Positions 23,902 through 31,705 of a stretch of 64,000 nucleotides of DNA are shown piece after piece (positions within the stretch are counted from its first letter, which is position 1; every line of letters starts with the position of its first letter). The stretch lies in contig JAWKKG010000002.1 in assembly GCA_041393395.1 (NCBI GenBank), positions 930,001 to 994,000 on the forward strand. The letters are read 5' to 3'. The position numbers and the translations under genes are program-made. The stretch comes from JAGQIB01 sp041393395 (GTDB lineage Bacteria > ARS69). Under the pieces are notes generated by a model. The model had not been told where the DNA came from. It saw only the letters and a program-made list of their open reading frames with translations, and did no database searches.

Positions 23902-26418
23902 ATGAGATCCGCCCCGCCTCGGCTCGTCCCGCTCGGGCTCGCCGCCTGCTTGGTCTCGTTCCTGATCGCGCTCGGCCCGGAGTCGGGCGAGGGACCGTCG
24001 GCGCCGTCGCCGGCGAGTTCCGGGTCGCGCGAGCTCGAACGCGGCCCCGAGCTCATCCGTGAGTACTTCCGCCGCTGGCACGACCCCGCGCCGGCCGACC
24101 TCGACCCGGCGACGCTGAGTCGCCTCCGCGCGGAGATCCGTGCCCTCGGGGAATCGGAGGCGCGCGGCGGCGAGGCGCCCTGGACGTGCTTCGGCCCGTT
24201 CGGCCTCGCCACGTCGCCCGGCGGGACCTACAGCGGGCGCATCCTGGATCTCGACGCCGGAGTCGGCGGGCTGCGCGCGGTCGCGGCGGCGAGCGGTGGC
24301 GTGTGGACGCGCGACGCAGGGGGGTGGCAGCCCCGCACCGACGCGTTGCCGAGTCAGTGGATCGGCAGCCTCGACGTGCATCCGAGCGATCCGAACGTGA
24401 TGCTCGCGGGCACCGGCGAGCCGTTCATCCGCGCGGGGGCGGGACTGTTCAAGACGACGGACGGTGGCGCCACCTGGGTGAACCGACCGATGTCCCCGCC
24501 GCCCGCCACCTGCTTCCGCGTGCGCTGGGCCGCGAACGGAACCACCGTGCACGGCGCGTTCGATCTCGGCTACTACCGATCCACGAACGGCGGCGACACG
24601 TGGACCCGCTTTCTGGATCTCGGGGCGTGGCCCTCGGATCTCGCGTTGCACCCGACGGATCCGTCCGTGCTGTACCTCACGATCTGGGGCCAGGGCGTGT
24701 TCCGGTCTGTCAACGGCGGAACGATCTGGAACGAGCTGCCGAGCCCCGACCTGCCGCAGACGGATCTCGGGCGGGGCGCGATCACGATCTGCGCGTCCGA
24801 TCCCGATCGCATCTACGTCACGTGGGCGAACGCCGCGAGCAGCCTGCGCGGCGTGTACCGCACCACGGACGGCGGCGCGACCTGGACCGACGTTTCGCCA
24901 CACGAGTTCCTGTGGGGTCAGGGCTGGTACAACAACACGATCGCCGTCTCGCCGACCGATCCCGACCTCGTACTCGCCGGCGGTGGCGAGCTGCTCCGCA
25001 CGACGGACGGGGGCGCCACGTGGACGGGAGCGAACGATCCCGCACTGCACGCGGACTTCCATGCGTGCGAGTGGTCCGCCGACGGAACGCAGGTCTGGGT
25101 CGGACACGACGGCGGCTTCTCCCACTCCACCGACGCGGGACTTACCTGGAGCGCCGCGGAGAACACGCTGCCGATCACGCAGTTCGTGCTCGTGGGCGCG
25201 TCGCCGTCGGCGGAGCCGTTCGTGCTCGGCGGCGGCTCGCAGGACAACGGCATCTCGCTCACGACGGACGGCGGCGCGAGCTGGCGCTTCGGCCACGGCG
25301 GCGACGGCGGCGGCTTCTCGGTCCACCCCACGGATCCGAACGTGATCTACTCGACGGCCGGCCTCTACGGCGGGATCTGGACTTTCCGTCGGTTGCGCAG
25401 TACGGACGGCGGGGCGAACTGGAATCACGTCGACGGCGGCATCGGGGTCGGCAGCCAGTGGTGGATTCGCGTGCGCAACGACCTCGAGGATCCACCGACC
25501 TGGTACTCGTACGGCGACGGCTACGTGTACCGGACCACCACCGGATTCTGGTTCGGCATGAACAACACGGCGACGGCGTTCCCGCACTTCGTGTCGGAGC
25601 TCACCGCGTCGCGCGCGGGCGGGAACGGCGGCACCGTATACGCCTGTCTCGATTCGGCGATCGACGGAGAGCGACTCCGCGTGTGGAACGGCAGCGCGTT
25701 CGAGGAGCGCTCGGCCGGCCTTCCGAGCGGGTTCGCGGTGCGCAAGGTCCCGTCCCACCCGCGCGATCCGGACGTGGCGTTCGCGTTGATGAACGGCATC
25801 GGGAATCCGGGCCAGAAGATCTTCCGCACGACAGACCGGGGACAGCAGTGGACGAACGTCACGGGCAACCTGCCGGACGTGCCACTCGCGGATCTCGTCG
25901 CGCACCCCACGGACGATCAGCGGCTGTATCTCGGCACCGAGATGGGGATGTTCGCCACCACGGACGGTGGCGGCACCTGGGCCCGCTGGCACGACGGACT
26001 TCCGGAAGCCGTCGTCGTCACGGAGCTGACGTACGTGGATCGCCTCGCCGAGACGGGAGAGTTCCACCTGGTGGCGGGCACGTACGGTCGCGGGATCTGG
26101 GCGCGTCCCGTCGCCCCCACCGCGACCGCGACGCCGCTCCCGGCCGCCGCCGATCCCTCGCTCCGGCTGGAAGCCGCGGGACCGAATCCGTTCCGCGACG
26201 GGACGACGCTGGCGTTCTCGCTGCCCCGCGATTCCGGTGTGACCTTGCGGCTGTTCGACGTCTCGGGACGGAAGGTGCTCGACGTGCTGGAGGAGCGACG
26301 CCCCGCCGGCCCGCACCGCGTCCAAATCGACGGTCGTGCGTTGCCGGCCGGCGTCTACTTCGCCCGGCTCGAGACGGAGCTCGGCGTCTCCTCCCTACCG
26401 GTCACGCGACTGCGCTGA
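23902..26418 (+). CDS. Secreted BNR/sortilin-type beta-propeller protein with FlgD-like tail
   Basis: Exported protein of 838 residues related to the VPS10/sortilin and WD40/YVTN/BNR-repeat group. After a signal sequence (PRLVPLGLAACLVSFLIA) there are ten copies of the Asp-box-like element T-x-D-G-G-x-x-W (for example TTDGGATW, STNGGDTW, TTDRGQQW), which mark blades of two beta propellers between about residues 190 and 700. The C-terminus is a FlgD-like domain (AAGPNPFRDGTTLAFSLP, LFDVSGRKVLDV, LPAGVYFARLET). Such proteins are usually surface or secreted glycan- or protein-binding factors; no catalytic site is evident. ATG start with GGAG in front; an upstream GTG at 23842 is less likely. Confidence 0.85.
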   Translation: MRSAPPRLVPLGLAACLVSFLIALGPESGEGPSAPSPASSGSRELERGPELIREYFRRWHDPAPADLDPATLSRLRAEIRALGESEARGGEAPWTCFGPFGLATSPGGTYSGRILDLDAGVGGLRAVAAASGGVWTRDAGGWQPRTDALPSQWIGSLDVHPSDPNVMLAGTGEPFIRAGAGLFKTTDGGATWVNRPMSPPPATCFRVRWAANGTTVHGAFDLGYYRSTNGGDTWTRFLDLGAWPSDLALHPTDPSVLYLTIWGQGVFRSVNGGTIWNELPSPDLPQTDLGRGAITICASDPDRIYVTWANAASSLRGVYRTTDGGATWTDVSPHEFLWGQGWYNNTIAVSPTDPDLVLAGGGELLRTTDGGATWTGANDPALHADFHACEWSADGTQVWVGHDGGFSHSTDAGLTWSAAENTLPITQFVLVGASPSAEPFVLGGGSQDNGISLTTDGGASWRFGHGGDGGGFSVHPTDPNVIYSTAGLYGGIWTFRRLRSTDGGANWNHVDGGIGVGSQWWIRVRNDLEDPPTWYSYGDGYVYRTTTGFWFGMNNTATAFPHFVSELTASRAGGNGGTVYACLDSAIDGERLRVWNGSAFEERSAGLPSGFAVRKVPSHPRDPDVAFALMNGIGNPGQKIFRTTDRGQQWTNVTGNLPDVPLADLVAHPTDDQRLYLGTEMGMFATTDGGGTWARWHDGLPEAVVVTELTYVDRLAETGEFHLVAGTYGRGIWARPVAPTATATPLPAAADPSLRLEAAGPNPFRDGTTLAFSLPRDSGVTLRLFDVSGRKVLDVLEERRPAGPHRVQIDGRALPAGVYFARLETELGVSSLPVTRLR

Positions 26419-26467
26419 TCGCCGTCCGATCCGCGACCGGGCGTTCCGAGGCACCGCGGGCACGGAC

Positions 26468-27061
26468 TCAATCGCCGTGGGCGGCGTCGATCCGTTGCAG
26501 GAACTCGAGCACGCGCTTCTTCAGCAAGGCCGTCGCGCTCGCGTCGTAGGACGGTAGACCGGAGTCCGCGAAGTAGTGCTGATCACCGGGGTAGAGGAAC
26601 AGCTCCGCTCGCTCCGAGGACTCCACGATCGCGCGCGCGGCCTCGATGTCGCCCTCGCCGACGAAGATCGGATCTGCGTCCATGCCGTGGATCTGGACGG
26701 GAACGTCGGCGGGCCAGCCGTCCGAGAACTCCGTAGGCGGAACGCACGAGTAGAAGAACAGCGCCCCGAGCGCTCCGGGGCGCGTCTGCGCGAGCATCTG
26801 CGCCGGCAGCACACCGAGCGAGAAGCCCGCGTAGACCATCTCGTCCGGAAGCTCCTTCGCGGCCTGCGCGCCGCGCTCCAGGATCTTCTGGAAGCCCGTG
26901 GACTCGGCGTACGCGAGCCCTTCTCCGAAGTCGTCGAACACCCGGCCTTCGTAGAGATCCGGCGCGTGCACGACGTAGCCGGCATCCCGGAGCGCGTCGG
27001 CGAACTCGAGGAAGCCGGGCGTCTGCCCCTGGGCGTGATGAAACAGGAGAATCTCGATCAT
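26468..27061 (-). CDS. Dienelactone-hydrolase-family protein (Ser nucleophile)
   Basis: Alpha/beta hydrolase of 197 residues, cytosolic (no signal peptide). The fold matches the dienelactone hydrolase family: EILLFHHAQGQTPGF, HAPDLYEGRVF, the nucleophile elbow AGFSLG (S81), an acid in HGMDADPIF (D128 or D130) and H162 in PGDQHYFADS. True dienelactone hydrolases use Cys at the elbow, so substrate choice probably differs. It converges on the BNR protein gene. Compare the secreted Cys-type relative at 57143-58003. Confidence 0.85.
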   Translation of the reverse strand: MIEILLFHHAQGQTPGFLEFADALRDAGYVVHAPDLYEGRVFDDFGEGLAYAESTGFQKILERGAQAAKELPDEMVYAGFSLGVLPAQMLAQTRPGALGALFFYSCVPPTEFSDGWPADVPVQIHGMDADPIFVGEGDIEAARAIVESSERAELFLYPGDQHYFADSGLPSYDASATALLKKRVLEFLQRIDAAHGD

Positions 27062-27101
27062 GGGTGCTCCGAGTCGTTCGGGATCGCGGGATGCGGACAG
27101 C

Positions 27102-27269
27102 CTATTCCACCCGCTTCGCCCGGAACAAGGCGAGATGCGCTGTCTTCGCGCCGCCCGCTCCGCGAGCCGCGGCAGCGAGCGCCCCGGCGGTGACTTCTCG
27201 TCCCCGGAGGGGTCCGAGGAACCGAAGCGTGAGGTGCCCGGGAGGGCCGGCGGGGGCGACCCATCGGCC
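27102..27269 (-). pseudogene. Possible remnant of a 2H phosphodiesterase (ThpR/LigT-like)
   Basis: Within the 437-base gap 27062-27498 a minus-strand frame reads RWVAPAGPPGHLTLRFLGPL followed by an Ala-rich helix and a stop at 27102. The HLTLRFLG octamer and the RWV-P stretch before it match the first 2H motif of RNA 2',3'-cyclic phosphodiesterases. The normal N-terminus (an MRLF-A-type strand), the second H-x-T motif and the rest of the protein are missing, and no start codon with ribosome site is evident. The remaining part of the gap holds the promoter of the TPR gene and nothing else I can identify. Chance similarity is not excluded. Confidence 0.3.
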
Positions 27270-27344
27270 TAGTCGGGACCCGGCCGCGGAACGCAGGACA
27301 TCGCCCGGGGTTGAAAACCTCGAAGACAGCGCCAGACCGCCACC

Positions 27345-27374
27345 TTGACGCTCCCTCCGACCGGTGGCTAAGGT
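27345..27374 (+). promoter_or_regulatory. Sigma-70-type promoter of the TPR gene
   Basis: TTGACG (27345-27350), 18-base spacer, TAAGGT (27369-27374), about 125 bases upstream of the TPR gene start. The leader in between has no evident gene. Confidence 0.5.
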
Positions 27375-27498
27375 TCCCCGATTCGGCTCCCGGATTTCCG
27401 GAGCGGCACCGGGACGAACCCCCAATCGAGCCTCGAAACCGGCATTCCGCGGATACGGCGGAGACGAAAGTGCCGGCGGAACCCACGAGGAGGAGACC

Positions 27499-28623
27499 AT
27501 GCGTCGTCCCATTCTCGGCCTGTCGGCCGCCCTGTTCGCCGTCCTCCTTCTCGCCGGCTCGGCGTCGGCGCAGAGCGCCCTTTCGAACTGCAAGTACTAC
27601 ACGAAGGTCTCGCAGGACTTCGAAGGAGGCTTGAACTACTGCCGGCAGTGCATCGAGGACGAGCCGGACAATCCGGAGGCCCGCTACTACGGCGCGTGGT
27701 GCCTCGCGGAGACGGGGAACTACGAGGAGGCCTGGGAGTCGTTCAACTGGCTCATCGAGCGCAAGGACACCCGCAACAAGAAGATGCGCAAGCACGCGCA
27801 GTGGGCGGAGGAGCGCGTCCAGCGGTTCTACGCGAGGCACTTCAACCTGGGCGTGAAGGCGCTGAACGAGGACGACCTGCTCACCGCGAACGCGGAGTTC
27901 GAGAAGGCGGTGGAGATCTATCCGGCGAAGGCCGGCGGACTCCTGAACTACGGTTTCACGCAGAACAAGCTCGGGGACACCGACGCGGCGATCGAGTCGT
28001 TCCGTCGCGCGGTGGAGCTCAGTCCCGACGACCCGACGGCGTACGAGTACCTCTCCGTCGCGCTCTCCAGCAAGGTCTCGAAGCTGCGCGAAGACCCGGC
28101 GGATTCCACGCAGGTGCAGGCGCTCGAGACGGAGCTGCAGGACGTCCTCACGCGCGTGCTCGAGGCGAAGCCGGCGAACGATGCCGCCATGCTCCAGCTC
28201 GCGGACCTGGAGCTCGCGAAGGGCAATCGCGAGAATGCGTTCCAGTACATCGAGAAGGCGTACGACATCGACCCGACGAACCTGAACAAGCTCTACAACA
28301 TCGGGGTGTCGTTCTTCGAGGCGTCGAACTACGAAGCCGCGGCGGAGGCGTTCGGGAAGACGGCCGAGCTGCTCGGCGATCCCGACGACTCGCTCTGGGC
28401 CGACGCGATGTACAACAAGTCGCTCTGTGAGCAGAAGCTCGAGCGCTGGGACGCCGCGATTTCCACGGCCCAGAGGCTGGTCGCGGAAAGCACGGGGAAC
28501 CCGGACTACCATCGTCTCCTGGCCGACGCCTACACCGGCAAGGGCGATCGCCCGTCGGCCATGAAGGAGATCCAGATGGCGCTCGACCTCGAGAAGACCG
28601 CGTCCGAAGGAGAGGCGCCGTAG
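27499..28623 (+). CDS. Exported tetratricopeptide-repeat protein
   Basis: Secreted protein of 374 residues. The signal peptide (LGLSAALFAVLLLAGSASAQ) ends at about residue 25. The rest consists of TPR helices; clear units are GALLNYGF-type repeats around NKLGDTDAAIESFRRAVELS, AKGNRENAFQYIEKAYDID and ASNYEAAAEAFGKTAELL, and a final RPSAMKEIQMALDLE. Four cysteines near the N-terminus (in the span 31-68) could form disulfides. Start chosen at the ATG with GGAGGAG; longer frames lack a signal peptide. Its TAG stop overlaps or abuts the beginning of the IlvC-like frame. Role: a periplasmic or outer-membrane scaffold, partner unknown. Confidence 0.85.
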   Translation: MRRPILGLSAALFAVLLLAGSASAQSALSNCKYYTKVSQDFEGGLNYCRQCIEDEPDNPEARYYGAWCLAETGNYEEAWESFNWLIERKDTRNKKMRKHAQWAEERVQRFYARHFNLGVKALNEDDLLTANAEFEKAVEIYPAKAGGLLNYGFTQNKLGDTDAAIESFRRAVELSPDDPTAYEYLSVALSSKVSKLREDPADSTQVQALETELQDVLTRVLEAKPANDAAMLQLADLELAKGNRENAFQYIEKAYDIDPTNLNKLYNIGVSFFEASNYEAAAEAFGKTAELLGDPDDSLWADAMYNKSLCEQKLERWDAAISTAQRLVAESTGNPDYHRLLADAYTGKGDRPSAMKEIQMALDLEKTASEGEAP

Positions 28624-29660
28624 TCGCTCGTCGCGTTTTTCGGGAAGCCGACGCCGATCGGAGTCTCCTCGCGGGGACGCCGGTCGGCGTCGTCGGTTAC
28701 GGGAACCAGGGTCGCGCGCAGGCGCTCTGCCTGCGCGACTCCGGTTGCGACGTCCGCGTGGTGGTCCGTCCCGGTCCCTCGGAAGACGCAGCTCGCGCCG
28801 ACGGCTTCTCTGCCGCGCATCCGAACGATCTCCGCTCTTGCCGGGCGATCGCGGTGCTCGTGCCGGACGAGGTGGCCGGCGACGTGCTCGCGCGGACCGT
28901 GCTCCCCTTCGCGACGCCCGGAGCGTTGCTCGTGTTCGCCCACGGGTTCGCGCTGCGCGGCGACGTGGCTCCGGACCTGCCGGATCGCCTCGACGTCGCG
29001 CTCGTGGGCCCGCTCGGTCCCGGGGCGCTGCTGCGCGAGCGCTTCGTGGCGGGGCAGGGGCTCGCCGGACTCGCGGCGGTCGTCTGGGACCACACCGGGA
29101 AGTGCCTCGAGACGTCGCTCGCATACGCGGCGGCGATCGGGCTCACGCGGGCCGGCGTACTCGAGACGACGCTCGACGAGGAAGTCGTGAGCGATCTCTT
29201 CGCGGAGCAAGCGGTACTGACCGGCGGCGTCGTGGAGTTGATCCGGGCCGCGTTCGAGACGCTCGTCGAGGACGGGATCGCGGAGGAGATCGCCTACTAC
29301 TCGTGCGTGCAGGAGATGAAGCAGATCCTCGATCTGATCTACGCCGAGGGGATCGCCGGCATGCGCGCCCGCACCTCGGGAACGGCCCAGTACGGAGGAC
29401 TGACCCGCGGCCCCCGGCTCGTCCCGCCGGAGGTGCGGGATCGTCTGGCCGGAATCCTGGCCGAGATCCGGGACGGGCGCTTCGCCCGCGAGTGGGCGGC
29501 CGAGGCGGCGGCCGGCGGCCCCGAGCTCCAGGTGCTGCGGGAGCGGGAGGCGGCGCACCCGATCGAGGCGGCCGGGCGCCGGGTCCGGGAGCGGCTCGGC
29601 GGCGCCCCCGAGGGGCCGGACGGTCCCCTGGACCGGGCGGACCCCGTCCGGGAACGTTGA
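28623..29660 (+). CDS. Ketol-acid-reductoisomerase-like protein lacking catalytic residues, with non-standard start
   Basis: Frame of about 345 residues aligning without gaps to class I ketol-acid reductoisomerase (IlvC): DADRSLLAGTPVGVVGYGNQ, FAHGF, LTRAGVLETT, DLFAEQAVLTGG, GIAGM. Numbered from GTC at 28623, it keeps H107, D191, E195, E231 and S252. The catalytic Lys of the PKGPGH motif is Leu (GPLGPGA, residue 131) and the first Glu of the C-terminal E-x-x-x-E pair is Ser (227). Isomeroreductase activity is therefore unlikely; an NAD(P)-binding reductase or regulatory role is possible. No ATG, GTG or TTG precedes the Rossmann motif: the first is GTG at 28758, which would delete it. GGAGAGG at 28609-28615 points to GTC (28623) or GTA (28620), overlapping the TPR stop. 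Confidence 0.7.
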   Translation, partial: VARRVFREADADRSLLAGTPVGVVGYGNQGRAQALCLRDSGCDVRVVVRPGPSEDAARADGFSAAHPNDLRSCRAIAVLVPDEVAGDVLARTVLPFATPGALLVFAHGFALRGDVAPDLPDRLDVALVGPLGPGALLRERFVAGQGLAGLAAVVWDHTGKCLETSLAYAAAIGLTRAGVLETTLDEEVVSDLFAEQAVLTGGVVELIRAAFETLVEDGIAEEIAYYSCVQEMKQILDLIYAEGIAGMRARTSGTAQYGGLTRGPRLVPPEVRDRLAGILAEIRDGRFAREWAAEAAAGGPELQVLREREAAHPIEAAGRRVRERLGGAPEGPDGPLDRADPVRER

Positions 29661-29685
29661 CACGCCGCGGGGCCGTGCGTACGAT
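29657..29685 (+). promoter_or_regulatory. Sigma-70-type promoter of rho
   Basis: TTGACA (29657-29662), 17-base spacer, TACGAT (29680-29685). The -35 box overlaps the stop codon region of the IlvC-like gene. The predicted transcript starts near 29692 and leaves an untranslated leader of about 180 bases before rho. Confidence 0.65.
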
Positions 29686-29690
29686 CCGAA

Positions 29691-29715
29691 GGTCGCTCGT
29701 CCGGTACGGGCGACC
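29691..29715 (+). promoter_or_regulatory. Hairpin at the 5' end of the rho leader
   Basis: GGTCGCTCGT-CCGGT-ACGGGCGACC forms a ten-base stem with one G-U pair, at the predicted transcript start. The remaining leader to 29872 is C-rich relative to G in places and has no gene. Rho mRNA leaders in other bacteria carry autoregulatory Rho-dependent attenuators, so this leader may serve the same purpose. Confidence 0.4.
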
Positions 29716-29872
29716 ACGCCGGCTTTCCCCGCGGCTCTCCTGTCGAGTATCCATTCCGTCGAAAGCGCCGTCGAATTCCGGTTTGGGGCCTGCTGGCCCG
29801 TCCCCGCGATGTCCCCTGTAGATCCTTCCGAGCACTTCGCGCTCGCCCCCGTCGTCTGAAGAGAGGTCTCGT

Positions 29873-31294
29873 ATGCCGCGAGAGAAAACCGCGACGAAGA
29901 GTCGGTCTTCCCGCGCGTCGACCACGGCGAAATCCAAGTCCAGCGGATCCCGCCGCGCCGAGGCGGACGCCGCCGCCGTCGAGGTCGCCGAGGTGGAGGA
30001 GAAGGTCGCCCCGCCCGCGAAGATGGGCGCGGAGCCCCGGCTCAACCTCGTGGACATGAAGCACCGGACCATGGCGGACCTCGTGCAGGTCGCGAGCGAG
30101 CTGCAGGTCGCCGCCACGTCCGGTCTGCGCAAGCAAGAGTTGATCTTCAAGATCCTCGAGGCGCAGACCGAACGTTCCGGGCTCATCTTCGCGGAGGGCG
30201 TGCTGGAGATCCTGCCCGAGGGGTACGGATTCCTCCGCTCGCCGGACTACAGCTACCTGCCGGGGCCGGACGACATCTACGTGTCGCCGTCGCAGATCAA
30301 GCGCTTCGACCTCATGACCGGTGACACGATCTCCGGCCAGGTACGGGCGCCGAAGGAAAGCGAACGCTACTTCGCGCTGCTCAAGGTCGAGGCGATCAAC
30401 TTCGAGAACCCCGAGACGGCCCGCAAGCGCACGCTGTTCGACAACCTCACGCCGCTCTACCCGGAGGAGCGCATCCGGCTCGAGCACGATCCGGAGGACA
30501 TCTCCACCCGGATCATGGATCTGCTCGCTCCGATCGGGAAAGGTCAGCGCGGACTGATCGTCGCGCCGCCACGGACCGGAAAGACCGTGCTGCTGCAGAA
30601 GATCGCGAACGCGATCACGTCGAATCATCCGGAGATCGTCCTGATCATCCTGTTGATCGACGAGCGTCCCGAGGAAGTCACGGACATGCAGCGCAGCGTG
30701 GATGCGGAAGTGATCAGCTCCACGTTCGACGAACCGGCCACGCGCCACGTGCAGGTCGCGGACATGGTGAGCGAGAAGGCGAAGCGTCTCGTGGAGTACG
30801 GCCGCGACGTGGTGATCCTGCTCGACTCGATCACGCGACTCGCGCGCGCCCACAACACCGTGATCCCGCACTCCGGCAAGATCCTCTCCGGCGGTGTGGA
30901 CGCGAACGCGCTGCAGCGCCCCAAGCGGTTCTTCGGCGCGGCGCGGAACATCGAGAACGGCGGCAGTCTCACGATCATCGGCACCGCGCTGATCGAGACC
31001 GGCTCCCGCATGGACGAGGTGATCTTCGAGGAGTTCAAGGGCACGGGAAACATGGAGCTGGTCCTCGAGCGCAAGCTCGCCGACCGACGCATCTTCCCGG
31101 CGATCGACCTGCAGAAGAGCGGTACCCGGAAGGAAGAGCTGCTGCTCGAGCAGACCGCGATCAACCGTACCTGGATTCTGCGCAAGTACCTGAACGAACT
31201 GAACGTCGTCGAGGCGATGGAGTTCCTGGTCGAGAGGTTCGGCCAGTACAAGTCCAACAAGAAGTTCCTCGACAGCATGGCGTCGGGCGCGTAA
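29873..31294 (+). CDS. rho: Transcription termination factor Rho
   Basis: Hexameric RNA helicase (473 residues) that ends transcription. After a basic, Ser/Lys-rich N-terminal extension of about 55 residues comes the Rho N domain (DLVQVASELQVAATSGLRKQ). The RNA-binding cold-shock-like domain follows (GVLEILPEGYGFLRSPDYSY). The RecA-type motor has Walker A APPRTGKTVLLQ, the RPEEVTDM box and VVILLDSITRLARAHN; GGVDANALQRPKRFFGAARN contains the Q- and R-loop region. ATG start with AGAGAGG upstream. It heads the block rho-rpmE-DUF1385-prfA-prmC-murA, an arrangement found in many bacteria. Confidence 0.97.
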   Translation: MPREKTATKSRSSRASTTAKSKSSGSRRAEADAAAVEVAEVEEKVAPPAKMGAEPRLNLVDMKHRTMADLVQVASELQVAATSGLRKQELIFKILEAQTERSGLIFAEGVLEILPEGYGFLRSPDYSYLPGPDDIYVSPSQIKRFDLMTGDTISGQVRAPKESERYFALLKVEAINFENPETARKRTLFDNLTPLYPEERIRLEHDPEDISTRIMDLLAPIGKGQRGLIVAPPRTGKTVLLQKIANAITSNHPEIVLIILLIDERPEEVTDMQRSVDAEVISSTFDEPATRHVQVADMVSEKAKRLVEYGRDVVILLDSITRLARAHNTVIPHSGKILSGGVDANALQRPKRFFGAARNIENGGSLTIIGTALIETGSRMDEVIFEEFKGTGNMELVLERKLADRRIFPAIDLQKSGTRKEELLLEQTAINRTWILRKYLNELNVVEAMEFLVERFGQYKSNKKFLDSMASGA

Positions 31295-31309
31295 TCGCGC
31301 ACCCGCGGA

Positions 31310-31332
31310 CCGGCGATCGGGTTCGTCGCCGG
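31310..31332 (+). terminator. Stem-loop between rho and rpmE
   Basis: CCGGCGA - nine-base loop - TCGCCGG in the 129-base gap between rho and rpmE. No T tract follows. It could be a weak terminator for rho or part of an L31 leader; L31 leaders that control rpmE exist in several phyla, but I cannot match this one to a known type. Confidence 0.35.
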
Positions 31333-31423
31333 CCGGATACCCGGAACCCCGGACGCGGGAACGCGCATCCGATTGATCGGCCGGGCGGAGGATCATGCCC
31401 CGCCCCAACCCGAGGAGCGAAAG

Positions 31424-31693
31424 ATGAAGGCCGAGATCCATCCCGACTACGAAACCACCACCGTCAAGTGCGTCTGCGGGCACACCTGGGAGACCCGGAG
31501 CACTGCGGGCGGCGTCCTGCACGTCGACATCTGCTCGGCCTGCCATCCGTTCTACACCGGCAAGCAGAAGCTGATCGACACCGCCGGCCGTGTGGAGCGG
31601 TTCCGCAAGCGCTCCGAGAAGGTGGAGGCCCTCCAGAAGCAGGCGGCGGAGCGCGCGGCCAAGAAGGGCGGCGGCTCGGAAGGCGCCAGCTAG
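31424..31693 (+). CDS. rpmE: Ribosomal protein L31, zinc-binding form
   Basis: Large-subunit protein L31, 89 residues. The four zinc-ligand cysteines of the C+ form are present (C16 and C18 in KCVCGH, C37 and C40 in ICSACH), followed by the conserved HPFYTGKQKLIDTAGRVERF. The C-terminal 20 residues are a Lys/Ala-rich extension. The ATG with GAGGAG upstream is chosen over an earlier in-frame ATG at 31373, which would add a non-conserved 17-residue leader. Confidence 0.96.
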   Translation: MKAEIHPDYETTTVKCVCGHTWETRSTAGGVLHVDICSACHPFYTGKQKLIDTAGRVERFRKRSEKVEALQKQAAERAAKKGGGSEGAS

Positions 31694-31705
31694 GAGCGAT
31701 CCCCC

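Noticed and set aside
24440..26000. Repeated TDGGATW coding segments as a DNA repeat or CRISPR-like array
   Set aside because: The repeats are irregularly spaced, vary at DNA level and lie in frame within one protein; they are BNR-type beta-propeller blades.
19150..26325. A minus-strand open frame of about 2,390 codons spanning the complement of priA and two exported protein genes
   Set aside because: It runs antisense to well-recognised genes and its translation is Arg/Ala/His-rich with no domains; it results from the strong GC-biased codon use. Only its last 153 codons (DUF3465) are real.
28758..29660. Starting the IlvC-like protein at the first standard codon, GTG 28758
   Set aside because: This would delete the nucleotide-binding motif GYGNQG, which is well conserved just upstream and in frame.
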